From Streptococcus cristatus (GTDB lineage Bacteria; Bacillota; Bacilli; Lactobacillales; Streptococcaceae), in assembly GCF_001578775.1 (NCBI RefSeq), contig NZ_KQ969062.1, forward strand, positions 268,653 through 320,890: a stretch of DNA of 52,238 nt, written 5' to 3'. Below the pieces are notes generated by a model. It had not been told where the DNA came from, searched no databases, and worked only from the letters and a program-made list of their open reading frames with translations. The translations under genes and the position numbers were made by a program. This document shows, piece after piece, positions 37,355 through 45,197 of the stretch; position 1 is the stretch's first letter; each line of letters opens with the position of its first letter.

Positions 37355-38050
37355 ATGCAATTTTCCATGGATAGCAACATGCAATTTCCACTCGTTGATC
37401 TCTACCTTAATCAAGGAGAGACAGTCTTTATCCAGCGTGGCAGTATGGTCTATCACACACCTAATGTGACCTTGAATACTCAGCTCAATGCTAACGGTTC
37501 CGGTTTGGGCCGCTTTGTCAAGGCAGTCGGTCGTTCCATGGTGTCGGGTGAAAGTACCTTCATCACCCAAGCTGTCGCCCAGTCCGATAACGGTTTTCTA
37601 GCTTTAGCACCAGAAGTTCCCGGCCAAGTTATCCCTCTTTATCTGGGAGAAAAGCAGTACCGGCTCAATGACGGTGCCTTTCTAGCTCTGGACGGTACAG
37701 CTTACTATACGATGGAGCGCCAGTCTGTTGGCAAGGCGATATTTGGCGGTCAAGGTGGCCTCTTCGTCATGACGACTCAGGGTCAGGGCACTCTCTTGGC
37801 CAATGCCTATGGATCGATTAGGAAAATTGAGCTAAATAACCAAGAAGTAACCATTGACAATGCCCATGTCGTAGCTTGGAGTCAGTCCTTGGATTATAAT
37901 ATCCATCTCGAAAATGGTTTCTGGCAGTCGATCGGAACGGGAGAGGGAGTTGTAAACACCTTCCGAGGTACCGGGGAAATCTATGTTCAAAGTCTCAATC
38001 TTCAAAGCTTTGCAGGCTCACTCAGCCGCTATATCGCAAAAGGTTCATAG
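37355..38050 (+). CDS. AIM24 family protein
   Basis: 231 residues, beta-rich, no membrane segment. Matches the AIM24/TIGR00266 family (GETVFIQRGSMVYHTPNV, FGGQGGLFVMTTQGQGT, NAHVVAWS) of unknown biochemical role. AAGGAGGG precedes ATG and CTATAATTT lies about 35 bases upstream as a -10. It sits between radA and the carbonic anhydrase gene, with its own terminator (38051-38081). Confidence 0.87.
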   Translation: MQFSMDSNMQFPLVDLYLNQGETVFIQRGSMVYHTPNVTLNTQLNANGSGLGRFVKAVGRSMVSGESTFITQAVAQSDNGFLALAPEVPGQVIPLYLGEKQYRLNDGAFLALDGTAYYTMERQSVGKAIFGGQGGLFVMTTQGQGTLLANAYGSIRKIELNNQEVTIDNAHVVAWSQSLDYNIHLENGFWQSIGTGEGVVNTFRGTGEIYVQSLNLQSFAGSLSRYIAKGS

Positions 38051-38081
38051 AAAGGTATGGATGAATTTCCGCACCTTTTTT
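38051..38081 (+). terminator. Terminator of the AIM24 gene
   Basis: AAAGGT (38051-38056) and ACCTTT (38073-38078) followed by T-run; short stem, overlaps the stop codon end. Confidence 0.6.
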
Positions 38082-38216
38082 GCATTTTCTTTTCATTTTT
38101 TCATAAAAAACGGATATTTTTGCTTCATCTAGATCTGAAAACTGACAAAATATCCAAAAGATGATAAGTGGTAGGAAATAATTTGAATATCAAATAAATT
38201 CTAGTAAGGGGAAAGA

Positions 38217-38711
38217 ATGTCCTATTTTGAAAATTTTATGAAGGCCAACCAAGCCTATGTAGACCTGCATGGAACCTCCCACCTGCCGATTAAGCCCAAG
38301 ACCAAGGTAGCGATCGTGACCTGTATGGACTCTAGGCTCCATGTGGCTCAGGCTCTGGGCTTGGCGCTGGGAGATGCTCATATCTTGCGTAATGCTGGCG
38401 GGCGGGTGACAGAGGACATGATTCGCTCGCTGGTCATCTCTCAGCAGCAGATGGGTACGCGGGAAATTGTAGTCTTGCACCATACGGATTGTGGGGCACA
38501 GACTTTTAAAAATGAAGAATTTACTGCTTTTCTCAATCAAGAGCTGGGCGTTGATGTCAGCGGTCAGGATTTCCTTCCCTTTACAGATGTGGAGGAAAGT
38601 GTGCGGGAAGACGTGGAGCTTCTCCGCCAATCCTCCCTAATCCCAGATGATGTAGAGATCTCAGGAGCAGTGTATGACGTTGCTACAGGGCGAATGACCG
38701 TCGTTCAGTAA
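38217..38711 (+). CDS. Beta-class carbonic anhydrase
   Basis: 164 residues. It hydrates CO2 to bicarbonate, needed for growth in air. Zinc ligands Cys36 (in CMDSRLH, with the Asp38-Arg40 dyad), His89 and Cys92 (HHTDCG) are all present. AAGGGGAAAG precedes ATG. A 9-bp stem terminator (38723-38770) separates it from the ABC transporter genes. Confidence 0.92.
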   Translation: MSYFENFMKANQAYVDLHGTSHLPIKPKTKVAIVTCMDSRLHVAQALGLALGDAHILRNAGGRVTEDMIRSLVISQQQMGTREIVVLHHTDCGAQTFKNEEFTAFLNQELGVDVSGQDFLPFTDVEESVREDVELLRQSSLIPDDVEISGAVYDVATGRMTVVQ

Positions 38712-38722
38712 TTACCTAGGAA

Positions 38723-38770
38723 AGCCAATTTATCTGTCGGTATTTCGGCATTGAAATTGGCTGCTTTTTT
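38723..38770 (+). terminator. Carbonic anhydrase gene terminator
   Basis: AGCCAATTT (38723-38731) and AAATTGGCT (38754-38762), then T6. Confidence 0.75.
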
Positions 38771-38813
38771 GTGTTAAAATAGAATACGATTTTAATTTAG
38801 TTAGGACAATAAG

Positions 38814-39680
38814 ATGATTCTTTCCATTATTTCACAAGGTCTGGTCTGGGCCATTTTGGGTCTGGGGATTTTCATGACTTTTCGGATTTTGAATTTTCCA
38901 GATATGACGACGGAAGGTTCCTTCCCTCTGGGTGGAGCGGTAGCCGTCACTTTAATCACCAAAGGGGTGAACCCTTTCTTGGCAACGGCAGCTGCGGTGT
39001 TGGCGGGCTGTCTGGCAGGTTTGGCGACTGGGCTTCTCTACACCAAGGGTAAGATTCCGACCCTGCTGTCAGGGATTTTGGTCATGACCTCTTGTCATTC
39101 CATCATGCTCATGATCATGGGACGGGCTAACCTAGGTTTGCTGGGAACTCGGCAGATTCAGGACTTTTTGCCCTTTTCTGGGGAAATCAATAATCTCCTG
39201 ACAGGCTTGATTTTTGTCAGTCTGGTCATTGTCGCTCTGCTCTTTTTCCTAGATACCAAGCTGGGACAGGCTTATATCGCAACTGGGGACAATCCTGATA
39301 TGGCGCGTAGTTTCGGTATCAATACTGGCCGCATGGAATTGATGGGCATGATCTTGTCTAATGGCGTCATTGCCTTGTCTGGTGCCCTGATTGCCCAGCA
39401 GGAAGGCTATGCAGATGTGTCCCGCGGGATTGGGGTTATTGTCGTCGGCTTGGCCAGTCTGATTATCGGAGAAGTGCTTTTTAGGGGTCTGACCTTGGCT
39501 GAACGCCTGATTACCATTGTAGTTGGCGCCATTGGCTATCAATTTCTGATTTGGGGCGTCATTGCTCTTGGCTTCAACACGAGCTATCTCCGTCTTTATA
39601 GTGCGGTTATCTTGGCGATCTGCCTCATGATTCCAACCTTGAAAAATACATTCTTTAAAGGAGCTAAGTTAAGCAAATGA
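38814..39680 (+). CDS. ABC transporter permease, TrpY-like (putative tryptophan uptake)
   Basis: 288 residues with about eight membrane segments and the branched-chain-type permease pattern (TEGSFPLGGAV, GDNPDMARSFGINTGRMELMGM). It resembles the permease of the streptococcal TrpXYZ system, predicted to import tryptophan. AGGACAATAAG precedes ATG. It overlaps the ATPase gene by 4 bases. The expected lipoprotein binding-protein gene is not next to it: the upstream neighbour is carbonic anhydrase behind a terminator. The substrate assignment is by remembered similarity. Confidence 0.78.
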   Translation: MILSIISQGLVWAILGLGIFMTFRILNFPDMTTEGSFPLGGAVAVTLITKGVNPFLATAAAVLAGCLAGLATGLLYTKGKIPTLLSGILVMTSCHSIMLMIMGRANLGLLGTRQIQDFLPFSGEINNLLTGLIFVSLVIVALLFFLDTKLGQAYIATGDNPDMARSFGINTGRMELMGMILSNGVIALSGALIAQQEGYADVSRGIGVIVVGLASLIIGEVLFRGLTLAERLITIVVGAIGYQFLIWGVIALGFNTSYLRLYSAVILAICLMIPTLKNTFFKGAKLSK

Positions 39681-40435
39681 CAGCGATTGTAGAATTAAAA
39701 AATGCCAGCAAGCGGGTCAATAACGGCTTTGATGAAGAAAAGATCATCCTAAATGATGTGTCGCTGGAGATTCATGAGCACGATTTTATCACGATTTTGG
39801 GCGGCAATGGAGCAGGGAAGTCAACTCTTTTTAATGTAATTGCCGGTACGCTCTCTCTGAGCAGCGGTAGCATTTACATCTTGGGCGAAAATGTAACTAA
39901 CTTTTCACCTGAAAAGAGAGCCAAATATCTATCGCGCGTCTTTCAAGATCCCAAGATGGGAACGGCTCCTCGGATGACAGTGGCGGAAAACCTGCTGATC
40001 GCCAAGTTTCGTGGCGAATCGCGCGGTTTAGTCCCTCGTCGGCTGAATAGCTACCGGCAGGAGTTTCAGGAGACTATTGATAAGATTGGCAATGGTTTGG
40101 AGAAACACTTGGATACGCCGATTGAGTTTCTCTCTGGTGGTCAGAGACAGGCTTTGAGTCTGCTCATGGCGACGCTCAAACGTCCGGAACTGCTTCTCTT
40201 GGACGAGCATACAGCAGCGCTGGATCCCAAGACCAGTGTGGCTCTTATGGAGCTGACTGACGACTTTGTCCGCAGAGACCAGCTGACAGCCCTCATGATT
40301 ACCCATCACATGGAGGATGCTCTCAAATACGGCAACCGTCTGATTGTCATGAAGGAAGGGCAAATCATTCAAGATCTCAAGCAAGAAGAAAAAGCCAAGA
40401 TGACCATAGCGGACTATTATGGCTTGTTTGAATAG
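39677..40435 (+). CDS. ABC transporter ATP-binding protein, TrpZ-like
   Basis: 252 residues. Walker A GGNGAGKST (about 42-50), Q-loop RVFQDP, signature LSGGQRQA, Walker B LLLLDEHTAALD and the switch His in MITHHMED. The HTAALDP variant is typical of this transporter type. It starts inside the permease gene (ATGA overlap) and is translationally coupled to it. A terminator follows (40441-40466). Confidence 0.85.
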   Translation: MTAIVELKNASKRVNNGFDEEKIILNDVSLEIHEHDFITILGGNGAGKSTLFNVIAGTLSLSSGSIYILGENVTNFSPEKRAKYLSRVFQDPKMGTAPRMTVAENLLIAKFRGESRGLVPRRLNSYRQEFQETIDKIGNGLEKHLDTPIEFLSGGQRQALSLLMATLKRPELLLLDEHTAALDPKTSVALMELTDDFVRRDQLTALMITHHMEDALKYGNRLIVMKEGQIIQDLKQEEKAKMTIADYYGLFE

Positions 40436-40440
40436 AGTGA

Positions 40441-40466
40441 AGAGCTGATAGTTTCGGCTCTTTTTT
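40441..40466 (+). terminator. Terminator of the TrpYZ-like operon
   Basis: AGAGC and GCTCT with an imperfect inner stem, then T6 (40461-40466). Confidence 0.75.
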
Positions 40467-40504
40467 GTTATAAAATTATGCAAAAAAACTTTTATACTTT
40501 TGAT

Positions 40505-40542
40505 TGTAAACGCTTGCAATCTTTCGTGGAGAGGAGTATAAT
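40505..40542 (+). promoter_or_regulatory. Strong promoter overlapped by a cre site, no gene behind it
   Basis: TTGCAA (40514-40519) and TATAAT (40537-40542) are 17 bp apart. TGTAAACGCTTGCA (40505-40518), a near-consensus cre site, covers the -35 box, so CcpA would repress it in glucose. No open frame of useful length follows for 600 bases. Confidence 0.7.
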
Positions 40543-40548
40543 ATAAGT

Positions 40549-40980
40549 AAAGATAGGGAAAGGAAAGAATTAATTTCGCATTCGATTTGCTTTGCTGATA
40601 TCTAGTTATTTGTAACATATGAGTCGTTGCTTTACTGGACTATTGGTTAAATCATTGGGTAGGCCTGCTTAGCCTATCTGATTATGACAGTGGGATAGAA
40701 AGTAGAAGCTTTTAGATGGTTTTCAGTCTTCGAGATGTTAACCGATAGTTGCTTTGTGATCAATATTTCTAATGCTAGGATAAAAGAAAATCATTAGCGC
40801 TTAAAGGGATTAATAATTTAATAATTTAATAATTTAATAATTTAATAATTTAATAATTTAACAATTTAACAATTTAACAATCAACAATCATTGTTAGTCA
40901 GTTCCGAATGGAATAAACTGATTGCTCCCATATCAGCAAGGTGAATCAGACCTCTAGTCGAGTCAGGCTAGAGGTCATTT
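40549..40980 (+). ncRNA. Putative CcpA-controlled non-coding transcript
   Basis: The region runs from the promoter at 40514 to a hairpin GACCTCTAG/CTAGAGGTC (40949-40976) followed by ATTTTG, about 430 nt. It contains a small stem TAGGC/GCCTA (40660-40676) and the octamer tract. Reading frames are short (longest obvious one MSRCFTGLLVKSLGRPA at 40620) and lack ribosome-binding sites. It may be a regulatory RNA, or the leader left behind by a deleted gene. Prediction from signals only. Confidence 0.3.
40811..40887 (+). repeat. Octamer tandem repeat TTTAATAA/TTTAACAA
   Basis: After a partial unit there are five copies of TTTAATAA (40817-40856) and three of TTTAACAA (40857-40880), then a degenerate unit. 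Such AT-rich tracts can change length by replication slippage. The tract lies in the untranslated region downstream of the cre promoter. Confidence 0.9.
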
Positions 40981-41163
40981 TGATGGATTCAGCGGCTGTT
41001 GCCGGAGTATGGCCTCAGCTAGTGAGGACTAAGGAAGCGGCTTTAAAAAGTGATGGGTAGGGCTTGCTGGGAAAGAAAATTGTCACGCAACTCTTTTCTC
41101 TTCTTTAGTCTATCTATCTGAAAAGTGATATAATATAGTTAGCGAAACACAAGGAGAAAAGCA

Positions 41164-41991
41164 ATGAAATCAGCAGTTTATCTTAAGGCTGGTCAAGTTG
41201 GACTAGTAGAAATGGATCATCCGCAAATTCTAGATCCAGATGATGCCATTATCCGTATTGTTCGGACCTGTGTCTGTGGCTCTGATCTGTGGAGTTATCG
41301 AAATGAGCAGGTGAAGCCTGGGCGTATGAACAGTGGACACGAGGCGATCGGTATTGTCGAGGAAGTCGGTGATGCAGTAACGACTGTGAAAGCAGGCGAT
41401 TTCGTCATTGCTCCATTTACCCATGGATGTGGTGGCTGCGATGCTTGCCGAGCAGGATATGACGGGACTTGTGACCGTCATATTGGCAATAACTGGTCAG
41501 ATGGGGTGCAAGCGGAATATATGCGCTTCGAGTATGCCAACTGGGCTTTGGTGAAAATTCCGGATCAGCCGTCAGATTATTCAGAAGGGATGCTTAAGTC
41601 CTTCTTGGCGTTGGCTGATGTCATGCCGACAGGCTACCATGCGGCGCGTGTGGCAGATGTCAAACCAGGCGACAAGGTAGTCGTTATCGGTGATGGGGCT
41701 GTCGACCAAGCCCTTGGTGTCCTTCACAATGGCGGCCGATTAGGTTTTGTTGGAGTCCCCCACTATAATAATCGTGCCCTTGGTTCCACCTTTGCTCAAA
41801 ACACCACAGTGGCGGGTGGAGCAGCCTCTGTTACCACCTACGACAAACAGCTCTTACTGAAATCGGTCCTTGATGGCGACATCAATCCAGGTCGTGTCTT
41901 TACTTCCAGCTATAAACTAGAAGAGATTGATCAAGCCTATAAAGATATGGATGAGCGGAAGACCATCAAGTCGTTGATTGTGATTGACTAA
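41164..41991 (+). pseudogene. Zinc-dependent alcohol dehydrogenase with internal in-frame deletion
   Basis: 275 residues where the family has about 345. The catalytic domain is good: CVCGSD, GHEAIG, and the structural zinc cluster CGGCDACRAGYDGTC. The sequence then reads PGDKVVVIGDGAV and jumps at about 41701 directly to DQALGVLHNGGRLGFVGVPH, skipping the rest of the Rossmann fold (about 70 residues, including most of the nucleotide-binding GxGxxG helix and the acidic residue that holds NAD). The frame is kept and the C-terminus is normal. Cofactor binding is probably lost. AAGGAGAAAAGC precedes ATG and TATAAT lies at 41129-41134. Confidence 0.75.
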
Positions 41992-42105
41992 AACAAAAAT
42001 TCCCAATCAGTCCAAGGAATATCAAAATGAGTGGAATGGCTTTCCATAGCGGCTAAATGGTATAGTTTTTTAGAAATTCCAAAAAACAAGAAACTACCTT
42101 TTTGC

Positions 42106-42906
42106 TTATCGAAGTAAGCTTGCGAGAATATAGAGAGCATAGATATGTAATGGGTAGAAAATATAGAAGAAGTTCTTATGCCCTTGTCCTTTTTCCCCAT
42201 TATAAAGGTAGATAGGAATGGCAGAAAAAACCATCATCCACTGAATATCTGCAGGATTCATCAGATAGAAAGCTAGAGATATAACAGCTAAACTTACGAT
42301 TTGTAGAATTCGATTTTGTCGGAAAATGTAGAAAAGCAGTCCCAAAACAACGAGTAAAAATCCACCTTCTATCAATAAAACATTAGGGATAAGCAGAGTA
42401 ACCCAAGCAATCAATCGAATGATGACTGGTGGGAAAGTTGGATTTGTTAGAAGTGAAGATAATAGGAGAGTCGGAATCATCAAGAGTATGGGCAAGACAA
42501 AGAGCCCAACGGCTTTTAGAATTTCTCTCATAGATTTTTCATGTAGCCCTTTGACAAACAAGTCCCAAGAACAAATATAGATTCCGGTCATGAAAAAGGT
42601 TGAAAAGGCATTATTCATCAAGCCAACATCGCCATTTTTAAATAGGGATCCGACAATCATGTTACCAGTCGTCATGAACCAACTCATGAATAGCAGGCGT
42701 TTCATATAGGCTTTTCGATCATGTGTATAATGAAAACTGTCTGCTGCTAAAAAGAGAAAGATTGGAAATACGAGTCGCCCTAACATAGTAAGCCAGATCG
42801 GGGCGCCCATCTCGATAAACATCTCGTGAATATGATCTAGAAACATCAGCGCAATGGCAAGATATTTTAGATTGGTCGCATTGCTAATACGTTTTAAATA
42901 AGACAA
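42106..42906 (-). CDS. TraX-family membrane protein
   Basis: 266 residues from TTG 42906, which has an ideal AAGGAG seven bases upstream; an ATG at 42966 would add 20 residues but has no ribosome-binding site. About eight membrane segments. The pattern LKYLAIALMFLDHIHEMF and ARLVFPIFLFLAADSF-like GRLVFPIFLFLAADSF is that of TraX-like proteins, related to membrane acyltransferases (pilin acetylation in F plasmids; role in streptococci unknown). The C-terminus FFYIFYPLHIYALYIL fits too. Convergent with the preceding gene. Confidence 0.78.
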   Translation of the reverse strand: MSYLKRISNATNLKYLAIALMFLDHIHEMFIEMGAPIWLTMLGRLVFPIFLFLAADSFHYTHDRKAYMKRLLFMSWFMTTGNMIVGSLFKNGDVGLMNNAFSTFFMTGIYICSWDLFVKGLHEKSMREILKAVGLFVLPILLMIPTLLLSSLLTNPTFPPVIIRLIAWVTLLIPNVLLIEGGFLLVVLGLLFYIFRQNRILQIVSLAVISLAFYLMNPADIQWMMVFSAIPIYLYNGEKGQGHKNFFYIFYPLHIYALYILASLLR

Positions 42907-42966
42907 TTTTTTACTCCTTAAAATTTTAATCTTGCTGATTTTATCATTTATCCTATATGAATTCAA

Positions 42967-43437
42967 GAAAGAGGACTATATTGAGAGATTTTTCATCAAG
43001 TAAGAGTGCATAAGAAGATGGGAAACAACTCACTGTCTTTTCAAGCAGTAAGTTGTTTTATAACAATTTCCAGTCAACTTCTGAATGTTTTTTTGTTTGT
43101 TTTATATAAAAACGGATAAAGTAAATTTATCCAACTAAGTTCTTAAGTGTTGAGCATACAAGAAAAGAAGGAAGGATAGCTATCGCTAACTGTATATGCC
43201 TATTATCAGCTACTACAAGAAGGAATTATCCTGTTGGCTTATTTTTCAGATACGGAAGACCTTGTAATGTGAGCAGATTTAGGGATATAAAAATAATAGG
43301 AACTATATAACAGTTTACACCAATCACAATATATAGAGTTTCAAAACAAAATTTTTATAAAATTTACAACTAAACTTTGTGGTTGTGTAAACAGGCGTAT
43401 AATTCCTAAAAGAACTTTAAAAAATAAGTACTAATTA
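42967..43437. other. Gap between the TraX gene and the nitroreductase promoter
   Basis: It contains a terminator-like hairpin AAACAACT-ACTG/CAGT-AGTTGTTT (43023-43058), a perfect small stem GGATAAA/TTTATCC (43114-43132) and a coding-like fragment without start, AYYQLLQEGIILLAYFSDTE followed by DLVM and a stop (about 43190-43272), which looks like the end of a lost gene. An imperfect inverted repeat TTTACAAC/GTTGTGTAAA lies at about 43358-43386. Confidence 0.4.
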
Positions 43438-43495
43438 TTGACATTTCTCAGAAATGATGTATAATGGATGGTGTAATATAAACAATTACATCATG
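43438..43495 (+). promoter_or_regulatory. Nitroreductase promoter with inverted-repeat operator
   Basis: TTGACA (43438-43443) and TATAAT (43460-43465), spacer 16. Just behind the -10 lies GATGGTGTAAT-N7-ATTACATCATG (43467-43495), arms matching at 9 of 11 positions, spanning the transcription start. This is a likely repressor site of the MarR/HxlR type; no such regulator gene is adjacent. Confidence 0.65.
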
Positions 43496-43528
43496 AAGCA
43501 ACTTTTTAAACAGAAAGAGGAAAAAATA

Positions 43529-44128
43529 ATGACAAACTTTTCAGATTTACAAGCAAAACGCCGCTCCATCTATGCTTTGGGCAAAGATGTAGAACTTACA
43601 AACCAAGAATTGATTGATACTATCCAAGGAGCAATTCTCCAAACACCATCAGCTTTCAACTCGCAAACATCACGAGTTGTGATTTTGCTGGATGAAGAAT
43701 CAGATGCTTTCTGGAATGAGATTGCCTACTCAGAACTTGAAAAAGTGACTCCAGCTGAAGCTTTTGAAGGAACAAAGGAACGCTTAGCAGGTTTTGCTCA
43801 AGCCAAAGGAACGATTCTTTTCTATGAAGATCAAGACGTTGTCAAAGGTCTTCAAGAGCAATTTCCACTTTACGCTGAGAATTTCCCACTTTGGTCAGAG
43901 CAAGGTCACGGAATTGCCCTTTATGCGACCTGGGTGGCTCTAGCTGAGCAAAATATTGGTCTCAACGTGCAACACTATAATCCCTTAGTAGATGCACAAT
44001 TGGCTGAAAAATATGAAATCCCAGCCAACTGGAAACTCCGTGCTCAAGCCCCATTTGGAGCAATCAAGGCACCAGCTGCTGACAAAGAAATCCAAACAGA
44101 AAACCGCTTCAAAGTATTCGGCAATTAA
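43529..44128 (+). CDS. Nitroreductase-family FMN oxidoreductase
   Basis: 199 residues from ATG 43529 (AAAGAGG upstream); earlier in-frame codons fall in the operator. The N-terminus LQAKRRSIYALGKDVELT binds the FMN phosphate (R-RS-Y pattern), ILQTPSAFNSQTSRVV is the active-site helix, and PFGAIKAPAADKE is at the C-terminus, as in the fungal/streptococcal group of small nitroreductases. It probably reduces quinones or nitro compounds with NAD(P)H; the natural substrate is unknown. Confidence 0.87.
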   Translation: MTNFSDLQAKRRSIYALGKDVELTNQELIDTIQGAILQTPSAFNSQTSRVVILLDEESDAFWNEIAYSELEKVTPAEAFEGTKERLAGFAQAKGTILFYEDQDVVKGLQEQFPLYAENFPLWSEQGHGIALYATWVALAEQNIGLNVQHYNPLVDAQLAEKYEIPANWKLRAQAPFGAIKAPAADKEIQTENRFKVFGN

Positions 44129-44140
44129 TTGATATAAAGT

Positions 44141-44597
44141 GAGTTTGAGACAAAAGCCTTCCTGACTGAAGTTAAAAGGCAACGGTTTTGATGCCGTTGC
44201 TTTTTGCATTGGAGAGATAGTCTTGATAAAATATAGTTGTCAAGAAAGTATAAGAAAGGCTATATCATGCATATCCACTATGACACAAATCAAACCACAT
44301 TGTTTTCACCATTGAATAAGTGGTAAATGAACTGGAAGAAGATTGTTTCGCTGACTTCTACCACACCTTTGGTTGTCCTTCTTATCACCCAAAAATGTTT
44401 AGCTGTTCTCTTGTTCGTTTATACTCAAGGAGTCTTCTCTGGTCGCAAAATCGTGAAATTAATGATAGAAAATCTGACTATGTAGTATCTGACTGGCCAA
44501 CTGGAGGTGAGTTATCGAACCATTAATCGGTTTCGTGTGGCCAAAGGAATGGAAGACTTAATCAGAGATTTATTCAATGAACTGATGTTAGTATGAT
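44141..44597 (+). mobile_element. Decayed IS1182-family element
   Basis: The left end GAGTTTGAGACAAAAGCCTT and the internal hairpin (44174-44205) match the IS at 1-651. The transposase start ATG 44267 (MHIHYDTNQTTL) is followed by stops and frameshifts; homologous pieces NWKKIVSLTSTT in a shifted frame, TQGVFSGRKIVKLMIENLTM and SYRTINRFRVAKGMEDLIRDLF can be lined up with the intact copy. The C-terminal part is missing: the element ends near 44597, just before the truncated cation-efflux gene. Confidence 0.8.
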
Positions 44598-44678
44598 TTT
44601 AGTGTCTTTTAAAATAGATTCTACCACACAAAGTTCTGTCTACTTTTATAGTATACATCCAAACGGAACTTACTTTGA

Positions 44679-45155
44679 AAAGTTACGCATTTTCTGGAAG
44701 ATACTCTAGGGTGGGTAGCTGTCATTCTAATGGCGATTATCCTCCGATTTACAGATTGGTATATCCCCGATCCGCTTTTATCTCTTGTTATTTCTATCTT
44801 TATTCTTTCAAAAGCCATTCCTCGCTTTTGGAGCGCTCTCAAGATTTTCCTAGATGCTGTGCCAGAAGGAGTGGAGTTGGAAAAGATAGAGCAAGAGTTG
44901 CTGTCTGTGGAGAATGTAGTCAGTGTCAATCAACTCAGTATCTGGTCCATGGATGGTCTAGAGAACAATGCTATTGTTCACATTTGTATCAAGGACTGGG
45001 AACAGATGATGGAGACCAAAGAAGTGGTGCGTCAATGTTTAGAAGAAAGAGGTGTGCAGAATATCACTATTGAAGTGGATAGCAGTCAAAGCAATCATGC
45101 GCAACATAAGCGAAATCTCAAAAATATCAAATTCCTGTCTGGACATCATCATTGA
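44679..45155 (+). pseudogene. Cation diffusion facilitator transporter, N-terminus lost
   Basis: Open frame beginning after a stop at 44676: KVTHFLEDTLGWVAVILMAI, then DWYIPDPLLSLVISIFILSK (last membrane helices) and the cytoplasmic C-terminal domain (AVPEGVELEKIEQELLSVEN and later QLSIWSMDGLENNAIVHI), ending in histidines GHHH. This is the C-terminal half of a CDF metal exporter. The first four membrane helices and the metal site HxxxD are absent. The dead IS lies directly upstream, so its insertion and later deletion probably removed the 5' part. Confidence 0.78.
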
Positions 45156-45197
45156 GAATCAAAGAACCGACCTCTGATGAGATCGGTTCTTTGATTC
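45156..45197. terminator. Bidirectional terminator, 15-bp perfect stem
   Basis: GAATCAAAGAACCGA (45156-45170) and TCGGTTCTTTGATTC (45183-45197), separated by 12 bases. It sits between the end of the cation-efflux remnant and the end of the minus-strand ABC permease gene. Confidence 0.85.

Noticed and set aside
40811..40887. Repeat tract considered as a CRISPR array
   Set aside because: The units are 8 bp, contiguous, without spacers, and no cas gene is present.
41988..42200. 70-codon minus-strand frame overlapping the end of the TraX gene
   Set aside because: It overlaps the real gene in another frame, has no convincing ribosome-binding site and no recognisable similarity.
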